Below are positions 29,662 to 39,561 of a stretch of 64,000 nucleotides of DNA, piece by piece (position 1 is the stretch's first letter; every line of letters begins with the position of its first letter). The DNA comes from Lepidonotus clava. Lineage: Eukaryota > Annelida > Polychaeta > Phyllodocida > Polynoidae. The translations under genes and the position numbers were made by a program. The notes beneath the pieces were generated by a model. The model searched no databases, was not told the origin of the DNA, and worked only from the letters and a program-made list of their open reading frames with translations. The stretch covers positions 21,554,908-21,618,907 of the forward strand of contig OW387134.1 in assembly GCA_936440205.1 (NCBI GenBank). The letters are read 5' to 3'.

Positions 29662-31312
29662 ATAACAATAATAAATAAGTAACAATGAATAGATGAAATG
29701 TATTGTGTGATTAATTGACTATTTCATGTTAATATTGGGGTTCAACTTTTGATACACCTCATATCCCTCTGACCATCAGGAAAACACACATCCATAAAAA
29801 CTTTTTTTTTTTCACAATTTCTTCTATAAAACTTTTAATTTTGTGATTTTAATCTGTTTTAGATTTATAAAGAACATCTAACATATTTCTCATTGCATTT
29901 ATTTCAGTTTTATAATTTTTCAACTGTTCTGCTTGTGACGTCACATACAGATAATTGGTCTGTGCAGGCAGTGTCAGATGCAGACAGGGAAACTCATTTT
30001 GATGGTGACAAATGTGAATAAAACAAAAACTATTAGAGATAAAGGCATAAGATTTGGTATGGTTATTCCCTTGATGGTGAAGATCACGGCAGTATACTAA
30101 TTTATGGTCACTGGCCCCTCCCTTTAAAAATACAAAATACATATTCAAAGTAATGGTCTATATATCAATAAAGAGAAGAAGTTCTGAACTATGCGACAAT
30201 TTTTTCAGCATTCTTGAACTATGGTTATGTAGGAAGTTATAGGGTGGGGGTATAGAGCGGCCAATTCAATTTTGAGCAATATTTGGCCGCTTTTTGATTT
30301 TCAAATTCGTAATTTTGACCAATATATGCACATGGCCTGCATTGTAACAACTGATTCTAAAATGACTATTACAGATAAGATCATATAACCAAAAGTAGGA
30401 AAATGCTATGGCCTTTCCCTTACAGCTTAATTCAAATATCTATTTTTCAATCAACAAAATTAATTATCATAGAAAAAGGCTAATCCAAATGGAATACACC
30501 TCTGGAGAGGCCAAATATGGTCTTATTGGGTAAAAGAGGTTAAATGGGGAAGTTTAACCTATTCATCTTAATAACAGAATTACAGCTAATTATACCTATC
30601 CACCTTGATTTATATGATAATTTAAAAAAACAATATATAAACAGCTATAACAATGCTTCTTTTTAAGATATTTTCATTTTGTTTTGATTGAAATATAGCA
30701 AATGAAATTGTCCTCATCTTTATTATGAGATATTTACTTTTATTTGATTACTTGGTTAGCATGGAAATGTGGTACCTTGGTTGCAAACTTAAAAACCTTC
30801 CAAAATTATTCTATTTGGAATGTTTTTCAGAATGGAAATATTTGAAAAAATATGACATTATCTGATTCAGTACAAAAAATTGTTCAAACGATAATTTCAT
30901 CACAGCTTGACCTTCCAACCTTTTTTCATCATTTCTCTACTAAATATTGGTAATAGAAGGCTAAAATTATGTAAAATGTAATCTTTTCAAATACCTCTAA
31001 CATTCTTTAGAATTTGTATAGAGAATTAAAATAATTGTAACAAGTGACAGATGAACTTTTTTTTACAATTATTCAAAAACAAATAGGGGGCATTAATCTA
31101 AATTATTATCTACCTAAAGGGCCCAATTTAAGGGTATATTAAAACCTTTCAAATGTATCCCTGGGGCCATACTTTCGTAACTGATTTCCATGATTAGTCC
31201 CTCATTCATATCTATTCTGTCTTTCAATCAAGGTAACTTCACTAAAAGATCACTTTTCAATGTTATTTTGAAATGACATCCCTACTTTTTGGTGAAATTT
31301 CAGCTGATTAGC
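29662..31312. other. Intergenic, no gene seen
   Basis: AT-rich DNA with only short frames. No repeat structure or RNA gene noticed. Confidence 0.35.
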
Positions 31313-31952
31313 TTAACCCTTTAGACCCCGATCCGGCCGTAGCCGCCCGAGGGTGTACTCCCCAATCCGGCCGTAGCCGCCCGGAAAAATTGTCATTTTC
31401 CCACAATTTTTCCATAATGATGGGTTTTTCAATGTACAAAGGCGGCCAATATATCGTTTTAAAGCTTATTAAATTTCCTAACTAATGCTACAGACCAGAT
31501 TTCCTTAACTTTGATTTGTAGGGGTCGGTTTTACTTTAAACATCAGAGATGACAATGAAAATAGGGAATTCCTGAGGGAAATTAACAGAAATCCCGGGGA
31601 AATCCAGCAATTCATGGGTGTAATCTGTGGGTTTATAACAAACAAGTTATGAAGATATAGGCTATATTGCACAATGCGTTCAGTCTCACTTGCGTTCCTT
31701 AAATCATGGAAACGCAAGCTTGCTTACAGAAATTTATAAACATCTTTATAAATTTCTGCAAGCAATTTACTTGCGTTGTACTTGCTTTGCATGAACGCAA
31801 GCACAACACATCTTGGAATATACCTTGCATTCTAGCCAAGTTGCATTCATCACTTGTGTTGCCTGGTTGCCTGGCCGCAAGGTGACGACGCAAGTGACAG
31901 AAACGCTTAGTGGAATACAGCCTTTAGGCTCCTGGTATCCTTATAGGGTTAA
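31313..31952. mobile_element. Possible TTAA-flanked MITE
   Basis: Begins TTAACCCTTTAGACC and ends TATAGGGTTAA, so the outermost TTAACCCT is inverted at the two ends, but similarity further in is weak. Its 632-bp interior length equals that of the clearer element at 38483-39122. It contains a direct repeat of ATCCGGCCGTAGCCGCCCG (31330s and 31360s) and the hairpin at 31711-31777. Confidence 0.4.
31711..31777. repeat. Near-perfect hairpin
   Basis: AACGCAAG (31711-31718) pairs with CTTGCGTT (31770-31777). Inside it, 31720-31740 pairs with 31745-31765 at 20 of 21 positions around a CATC loop. The motif GCAAG/CTTGC recurs nearby. Function unknown. Confidence 0.7.
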
Positions 31953-32993
31953 GTTATGTTTCTGGGCAATCATCAATGGTTCTTTTGCTAATTTCTGGTT
32001 TTTGACAAAACTTTATACATTTTAAAAATGCATCATTGGTTGAGAACAAGTTTAGCCATGTACACCTTTAAACATGTATTTATTACCTGTTATTCAAACA
32101 ACTATTCTCTTAAGTCTACCACTACCAATCATAATTTACTATGATTCTCTATTTTTCAGTTACTACCTTGAGGAACCATACAAATCAGGATACAAGGGGT
32201 TATTTGTCTATCTGTGAGTAAGTTATTTATTCTAACTCCTAAGATAATAACATTTGTCATATCATAATGTCTAGTAGCCTATTAATTACTCAAAATGAAA
32301 TAGGAAAAGATTTTGGACATCAAGATAATTGTCATCTTCAATCATCTAAAAAGCTACTATACACATATCTGCCATGATTAGTCAAATGTGATATAATTTA
32401 GTATACATTATGCATTGAACAAAATGCCTTCTCAAAGCTATCTAAGAAGATAATTGATACTGAAATGAAATTGAAATGTTCAAGGGAATGAAAGTCAGAG
32501 TGATGCATGTTATGAATTCAATTGAACCTTCAAGATATGTTTAAGATTTTGTTTAGAGAAAACTGTGGCTTAGATCTTTAACCCTTATTCATATTTCATG
32601 CAAAAAATCAGGAACATTATTTTTCAGAACCATTTTCCTCAAATCCATGATGCACAAATTCATCCTCCAAATGCTTATGGCTTATTAGTTGAGATCTCCT
32701 TATTTAAAAAATAGTAGATGAAATTGTAGAGACACATGTGTCCGTTGTAAACTTCTATCCTTTACCCAGCAAAGCAGCTACACAACACTCAAATTCTGTG
32801 ACATCACATTCTTGGTTGGGAAGGTACGTCTTGTGATTTGCAGCTGATTCATTGAATTAGCAAAATATTTAAGATATTGAAAACGAGATATTTCCTCTAA
32901 CTTCTATTGTGGACGAAATGCAAATATGGCATGCTATTTTCCAGAAACTGGTGTCAGGAAGCACTCATCGAAAGAAATAGTACTGCTAACACA

Positions 32994-35279
32994 ATGGTCA
33001 ACATATTTATGATCTGTACTTGGATTTTCTGTACATCCACCAATGCTGTCCCTCTTTTCCTGCCACATCTACACTTCAAAACTACATTGGCTCTCAATCA
33101 GTCTGCCCTCAAACAATCCAACTTGAACCAACCGCTAGAATCTGGATTTATAGATAGTAAACTAGCTGGCACTTCAAACAAACAAATCATAAATCTCAGC
33201 CTGCAGTTTTGCCCTGATTTCTGTAATTGCCAAGAGGGCTCATCTTTGCAAATTGTGAACTGTAGCAAAGATCCAGTTGATGTACTTGATCCTTTACTGA
33301 CTAGAAACTTAAATGCCTCAGGCTTAGTAATAAAAAATTCTTCTTTGAGTAGACTTCCATTACTGGTTTGCAAAATGGCTCAACTTAATAGCATAGATGT
33401 TTCTAGTAACAAAATTACTAATTTACCATGGGAATGTCTAAAAAAACTGAAGTATCTATCACAGATTGTTGCGTCAGAAAATCACATATCAAAACTTGAA
33501 AATGGATCATTTTATGATTTTCATGCCTTGAATAAGATTTTAATCGCTTATAATAGTATCTCACAAATTGATGTTGATATTTTTATCCAACAAAGTCGCA
33601 TGTCATTTGACCTAATTGATCTCAGTTACAACAACATTAAAAGTCTTGATCCCTGGCCTGCCATGTACGTGAATAAGAATCCAACAATAAATTTAAGAGG
33701 CAATAAAATTCATGAATTCACTAACCGCGCACACTGGCACTTTAAGTGTCAGAGTAAAACGGAACCCTCAGCAAATGTTGTATTAAATGAAAATAACATA
33801 ACTCACTTTTCAAACCTATTTAATGGCTGGAATATAACTGATGAAGTTGATCGTCTTTGTACACTCACAGGAGAAGGAGGAATTGATATCTCGGAAAATC
33901 CATTTGTCTGTGACTGCATTGATTATGAGGTTTATAAATTCTTTAAATTAGTGAAAAAGGGAAAGATCCTGGAAATGACCTGTTACAAACCAGATTACCT
34001 TTATGGTAAAAGAATTGTATCACTTCCTTTAGATGACTTCATTTGCCATGTTCAGAAAGATTGTCCAGAGAAATGTGATTGCATTAACCAACCAAACCAA
34101 ATGAACATGTCTGTTGGCTGTCAAGAGAAAGGCATAAACTATCTTCCTGTACAATTGCCATTTCTCCCAAAACATAATTATAAGTACAAGCTAAACTTCT
34201 TGAACAACAATATAACCATTTTGGATCATAGACAATATTTCAAACGAGCTCATGAAGTTCTCTTCAGTTACAATCAAATCAGAAACGTCTCTCTCACTAC
34301 ACTTAAAGCTCTCAGTAATGCAACATCAATATATTTGGATAACAACAAATTACAGTTTTTACCCAAAAATATAAGCAATGTATATATCTCAGGTGAGACT
34401 GATGTTCATTTAGCATCAAATGAGTGGATCTGTGACTGTAATGCAATTGAGACGAGATTGTGGATGGTAAACAACAGAAAGGTCATATCAGATTCTGCAG
34501 GAATATTGTGCAATTCACCACATCGTCTTAAAGGTTCAAATCTTCTTCTTCTCTCAGAAGATGAACTGATTTGTGGAGATCCACCCAACAAAGAGCTGTA
34601 TGGGTATTTTGGGATAGGAGGTTCTGCACTTTTTATTTGTCTGGTCGTCATTAGTTTGTTTGTCATACTAAGGTATAAGCGGGTTTGGTTTTACAGACAA
34701 TTCAATTGGCACCCTTTTGATTGGGATGAATGTAAAAATGAAAATAAAGAATTTGATGTATTTGTATCATATTCAAATGATGATGAAGAATACGTAGGTG
34801 AATATCTTATTCCAAACTTGGAGAGAAAAGGATATAAGGTGGCTTATCATCGTGTACATTTCCCTGGTGGTAAGCCGATAACTGTGAGTATTGAAGAATG
34901 TATTCGTAAAAGTAAACGAACCCTTGTTCTGTTCTCTAAGAACTTCATGGAAAGTGAATGGTGCATGTGGGAGTTTACTGTTGCCCTTGAAATGGATGGA
35001 AATGCAGGGACGCACCGTCTTGTTGCCATCAAGTATGAGGACATTGTAATAGATTCCTTAAGTCTAACATTACAAGCTTACTTCAAAAGGTATACATATA
35101 TTGAACGTGAATCCCATGTGTTCTGGGATAACCTAGAGTATTCATTGCCTGTGAATAAAATGGGAACATCTGAAGATCATGCATTCAATGCTGCTGACAG
35201 AGATAGTGATACTCCTCAAATGGAAAATGAAATGGTTGATGGAGAGGATGAAATGGCTTATCCATTAATACATGGGTAA
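32994..35279 (+). CDS. Toll-like receptor, multiple-cysteine-cluster type
   Basis: Single-pass innate immune receptor in one coding exon. The frame is open from 32907, but the Met at 32994 starts a clear signal peptide (VNIFMICTWIFCTSTNAV), so I prefer it: 761 residues. Numbering from 32907, the order is: LRRNT 102-119 (CPDFCNC), leucine-rich repeats about 137-300, LRRCT 335-380 (CDC), second LRRNT 386-405 (CPEKCDC), short LRR block 428-495, second LRRCT 509-556, transmembrane helix 566-588, and TIR domain about 615-745. The TIR shows box 1 FDVFVSYS, box 2 HRVHFPGG with the BB-loop Pro kept but the usual RD replaced, and box 3 near VFW. The LRRCT-LRRNT pair is the Drosophila Toll-like arrangement. 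The ectodomain is short for a TLR, and the tail is acidic (DSDTPQMENEMVDGEDE). Ligand unknown. Confidence 0.93.
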   Translation: MVNIFMICTWIFCTSTNAVPLFLPHLHFKTTLALNQSALKQSNLNQPLESGFIDSKLAGTSNKQIINLSLQFCPDFCNCQEGSSLQIVNCSKDPVDVLDPLLTRNLNASGLVIKNSSLSRLPLLVCKMAQLNSIDVSSNKITNLPWECLKKLKYLSQIVASENHISKLENGSFYDFHALNKILIAYNSISQIDVDIFIQQSRMSFDLIDLSYNNIKSLDPWPAMYVNKNPTINLRGNKIHEFTNRAHWHFKCQSKTEPSANVVLNENNITHFSNLFNGWNITDEVDRLCTLTGEGGIDISENPFVCDCIDYEVYKFFKLVKKGKILEMTCYKPDYLYGKRIVSLPLDDFICHVQKDCPEKCDCINQPNQMNMSVGCQEKGINYLPVQLPFLPKHNYKYKLNFLNNNITILDHRQYFKRAHEVLFSYNQIRNVSLTTLKALSNATSIYLDNNKLQFLPKNISNVYISGETDVHLASNEWICDCNAIETRLWMVNNRKVISDSAGILCNSPHRLKGSNLLLLSEDELICGDPPNKELYGYFGIGGSALFICLVVISLFVILRYKRVWFYRQFNWHPFDWDECKNENKEFDVFVSYSNDDEEYVGEYLIPNLERKGYKVAYHRVHFPGGKPITVSIEECIRKSKRTLVLFSKNFMESEWCMWEFTVALEMDGNAGTHRLVAIKYEDIVIDSLSLTLQAYFKRYTYIERESHVFWDNLEYSLPVNKMGTSEDHAFNAADRDSDTPQMENEMVDGEDEMAYPLIHG

Positions 35280-35689
35280 AAAGCTTTTATTTTCTTCCAA
35301 GAGTAAATTTCAAACATCTTTGAATCTGTCAGGTACAAATAGGTTTTTCTAAATTTCATAAGGAAATGAAGTATCCACGCTTGTATTTGTTCCTTTTGTA
35401 TGGTGCATTACTAGAACTCCTGAAAAGATCAGCTTGTTTCTAATGGCTTTTTAAGGTATCATGTACAGCAATAGCCAAGTATTATATATTGTGGAGCAAT
35501 ATAAACATAATTTAACACTGTCATGGGCATTGTTCTTGAAGTCTATACAATTCTATATTTAAGTGTATTGTGACTTTGATCAGTTGATGAATTATAGGTT
35601 ATTACTAACTTCAACGCAGGTTTTCTTGTGACATTTAGGTGTTGTGATCTTGTAGGGTAATATACTCGAAACACTTTTATCTTTCATTG

Positions 35690-35695
35690 AATAAA
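35690..35695 (+). terminator. Candidate poly(A) signal of the Toll-like receptor
   Basis: AATAAA about 410 bp after the stop codon, the first clear one. Confidence 0.45.
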
Positions 35696-35699
35696 AAGC

Positions 35700-36810
35700 A
35701 AAACCCCTTTCTCTCAATTACCACATTAGGTGTCATCATTATTTCTATACAAAAATATACAACTAAATGTATCTTGGCAGTCCACACTTGATAGCAACAC
35801 AAAGTATATACACAGTTTTGCCATATTTGACTTTCAAGGCTTGATAGGAACACATTCATTTCACCTGGCACAATATCTTTCATATGTATTCTGATGTAAG
35901 CAAGGTATAATTACATATCAGTTGCTTAGATACATTAACAGATACATTAAAGATATGATAGTGTAATAATCCTAAAAGAAATCTACCATCTGTGATGCCA
36001 ACTTTTCTGAAAAAAGGCTCGTGCCGATGCGCATGCCTTTGTCTCACCACCAGAAGCAGTCTGATTTCATGTGCAAGACCCTACGATAGACGTTGCTGAG
36101 GAAAAGGATATGAGTGAACCAGTGACGTCGTTAAACAAGTGTACCTTGTGCCATCTTCTGATAACAAAGAGGCCTAGCTATGTAGGGCCCAAGCATCTAA
36201 AAAATAGGTTGCACATGCATGAAAGCCAACTGTAATACGATTTTACCTTCTTTGAAATACGGATTAGTTGATGATACTTAAAGGTACTTGCAACCTATCC
36301 CAGCAGTGCCAACTGGTGCATACCTGTGGAACCCTCTATGTGCTACTGTTATACTGCTGCTACACACAAACAGTATGTCAATTATTACTATAGGGATGAT
36401 AGGGAAGTCTATGATCAAAACGGTAAATCCCTTTGATTTTTTTTACAGGATATGAATAAGATCAAGACACTACAGCATTTTTTTCTAGGATTTTTGTAAT
36501 TTAAAACCTTTCTCATAGAAACCTATACCTCAAATGTTTACAATCCTCTAACTGAAAAACCAAACGGTAAAACTTGTTTTCCCTCTGGCTTTGTATTCCT
36601 GATGTATTAAAGAAACTTCTGAGGAGGTATGGAAAATATTTCACTACAAATTAAAATCCTGCTGAATAGGTTCAAGTGCCTTTAACTAGCCTTGATAATA
36701 TTCCCCAATCGTTAGTTACATAAAAGTACCTTGTCTAGAGATAAGTGGTCAACTTTATCTGGTCAGATGTCTCAGGTTGTACGACTTGCACGTGTCTGTA
36801 TGATTTTTGT
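35700..36810. other. Intergenic, no gene seen
   Basis: Only short frames and AT-rich text. Confidence 0.35.
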
Positions 36811-37302
36811 GAGCCCTTAATTATAGTTTTTAGTATTGTAGCTTATGGGAAGGGCTCACTCAATCAGTCATGTCTTTTGTAGGTATTTGGGCTTTGATCT
36901 GATTGCCCGGTTACACAATCTTACATACAAGTAGCTACAGGCCTTTGTCCACCGGCATGCATTTGTAAGCAAGGACAATTAGTGTGCATCAAGTGTTATT
37001 GAGTGGGCAGGCCTCTCCCCTGCACCCTCCCCCACCCCCACTCCTTGAACTCAGTTCAAGGAGTGGGGGTGGGGGAGGGTGCGGTTTGAGAAGCCAGAAG
37101 TGGGTTACATAACCTCACCCCTCCACATTAGGACCTCCACTGTCACCTGCAGGTAGGCAGGTCTAGGGGGGTGGGTGCAGGGACCTAGCCCCTCCCTGAG
37201 TAGTGTGTGACAGCAGTAGTGGTGGTGGTGATCACTACTCATAGCCCATATAGCCTTCAGGTTGTAGGAAGGCCTTCAGTGTATTGAGGGACCTACATTG
37301 CT
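36811..37302 (+). repeat. Dispersed repeat family R1, copy 2
   Basis: Collinear with 24395-25091 (see shared blocks there) but lacks the 24622-24843 insert. It carries instead the palindrome at 37022-37082 and neighbouring text not present in copy 1. Confidence 0.7.
37022..37082. repeat. Perfect 29-bp inverted repeat with 3-bp spacer
   Basis: 37022-37050 (GCACCCTCCCCCACCCCCAC...) is exactly the reverse complement of 37054-37082 around TCA. One strand is C-rich and the other G-rich with several GGGG/GGGGG runs. Confidence 0.9.
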
Positions 37303-38482
37303 ATAGATTACATACATTAGATATATTGACATTTAGTTCAATTACCTTTCAAACATAATGAAATGTCCATTGTTATGTTAAGGGCGAACATCGATCGTTC
37401 CAATGATCGGAACTTTGATAGTCATTTGCTTCTTGTTGTATCCTTATTTCCGTTAGGGTCCATCTACAATCACACACTTTATAGTGGTAACAAACCGGCA
37501 GTAATTCCAAAGTATTTTCCACACAATTACATCACCCTTACTTACTAGGTCTCTTGACCGCAGTAGAGACAAAGCCCCCAGACGCTATAGGATAATTGAT
37601 CGGCGAACAATCCTCCTCCGAAGCAAACAAAACAGTTACGTAAGTCACCCCTCTATTCTATGTGGACAAACAATGTCTAGCCCAAGAATTATCAAACTTC
37701 AGTTCACTTAGGCTATAAAGCAGACAATAATTAGTGTTACTTACTCGTAGTTATATATTACAATTTAGGTACTCTTAAGTCTGCCATTCGCTGGTCAGAG
37801 AGGGAATAGGGTCGGATGTATGAAAGTTTGGCAACCTAATCTTCAGAATTATGCGCTTTTCAATCACAGTACGTTGTGGCGCAACTGAAATGCCCAGGAG
37901 AAGAGCGTATACAATATTCACTGTTATCTTTTGTTACTAACGTAGGCCTATGGAGGTATAAAAGAAACTCTCAACGAACATTATCAAAGACATGATAAAT
38001 ATTATAACGTGCCCTAAGGAGAAATATATCCAAATTGTGAAGTATAATTCATTCATAAATCAGGGAAATATAGCTCTATCTATAAATGCCTGATTCAGAG
38101 ATCGGTATAAAATGTGATTCCAAATACAAATAGACATAATTACAGATCTTTACTCCCACAATTCTATGCACTTACATATGAATATGATAGCATATTAGGC
38201 TTTACACAATACATTTACGTTATTCAAATGTCATGAAAAATTGAAACTACATAGAAGTTACATGAAAATGTGGTACTGAATATTTTTCAAAGTGTAAAGA
38301 ACAATTTTCAAAAGTATGTTCTGTAGACGGCCATACAGCTATCACGATTTTTAACCAATTACAACTGTGTTATTATAACTATGGAAATAAACTAGGATTT
38401 ATCCCAGCCTATTGTGTGATTTTATCATTTTAACACTGCAGTGATGTTATGTTCCAGCTCTAGGTAGGTGTTCTAATAGCTC
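37303..38482. other. Intergenic, no gene seen
   Basis: AT-rich, no supported gene or repeat. Confidence 0.35.
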
Positions 38483-39122
38483 TTAACCCTTTCACTGCCA
38501 GATATATCACAATGCAACTGATATTTACTGAAATATTGCCCATAATACAAAAATTAGTGCTTAAATTCCCTAAAACTGAAATTTAGTTTAGATTCTTCAG
38601 ATAAAAAGCTTTTTTCAATAATTTTGATAAAAATGTTCCAAATGTTGGCACTGTGCCAATAAGGCGAATTTCTTGCATGGAGTTATTGTTCACACTATCA
38701 TAATTTGCAGGTTACCATGGTAACCGATGATTCATAAGATAACTATGACACTCTTTATAAAAATAACATGAAAACATTATCTTTTTTGTGCAAAAGACAG
38801 TTTGTGATTATCATGAATGAAAGAAAAGTTAGAGCAAATTAAAAATCATGTCATTTACATAAATTCACCCATTTTTCATGATTTTTTAATCAAATTCAAA
38901 ATGTAAATACATGTACATTGTTTATGGTTTCTCGAATCGCAATTCTATCATTTTTGGGTGACTTGATAGTCCGATGTTCAAATACATGTATCTCTGGTTC
39001 TAATTGGAATATCTGAAAAATTCTTTCAGATTCTGAAAGCATTATTTGCATTCTTTCAATGGTGTTCCTATGGGATTTTACTATAGGGCCCCATATGAGG
39101 CCTCTGGCAGTGTAAGGGTTAA
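38483..39122. mobile_element. piggyBac-like MITE
   Basis: Element 38487-39118 lies between TTAA (38483-38486) and TTAA (39119-39122). Its ends CCCTTTCACTGCCAGA and, on the opposite strand, CCCTTACACTGCCAGA match at 15 of 16. TTAA targets plus CCCTT ends fit the piggyBac pattern. Non-coding and 632 bp long, so mobilised in trans if at all. It contains the palindrome GGTTACCATGGTAACC (38710-38725). Confidence 0.8.
38711..38724. promoter_or_regulatory. X-box (RFX-type) palindrome
   Basis: GTTACCATGGTAAC fits the symmetric RFX consensus GTNRCC-N(0-3)-RGYAAC with a 2-bp spacer. It lies inside a MITE far from any start codon, so a regulatory role is only a possibility. Confidence 0.3.
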
Positions 39123-39216
39123 TAACACCGGAGCAAAATTCTGTTGTGACGTTGCACTGTGATGTTATTTTGGTCACATTCTTCAATCGAGACAGAATAT
39201 TATCCTACTATTCTGT

Positions 39217-39222
39217 TTTATT
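39217..39222 (-). terminator. Candidate poly(A) signal of the TauE/SafE gene
   Basis: AATAAA on the minus strand, about 340 bp past the stop codon. Confidence 0.4.
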
Positions 39223-39561
39223 TGGTTTTACCATCACTCAAAATAACATAATGATAACGATCTGATTGGGTTAGGTCTCAACCACACTATGAAGAACGTA
39301 ACCGTTATGTGCCATTTAAGTTAGCAACAGAATAACAAAAAAAAGTACAAGAAGTCTCAGAATGGTACTGTAGTGACGCAACCTGGCTGATTATGTCCTA
39401 ATAGATCTGTTGCTTTTGCTTTTATCAGCTGTTCATCGCCTTGGTTTTAGGGCGCACACTATAGGCCTATATCAAATTGGAACCTCCGCCCTGCTCCACT
39501 TTCGTGAGAATCAATATATGAAACAATGACACAAGATATCTAAATTCTCAATTTTGGTCAA

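Noticed and set aside
32907-32993. Upstream Met as start of the Toll-like receptor
   Set aside because: The first 29 residues are polar and charged and would bury the clear signal peptide that begins at the Met at 32994.
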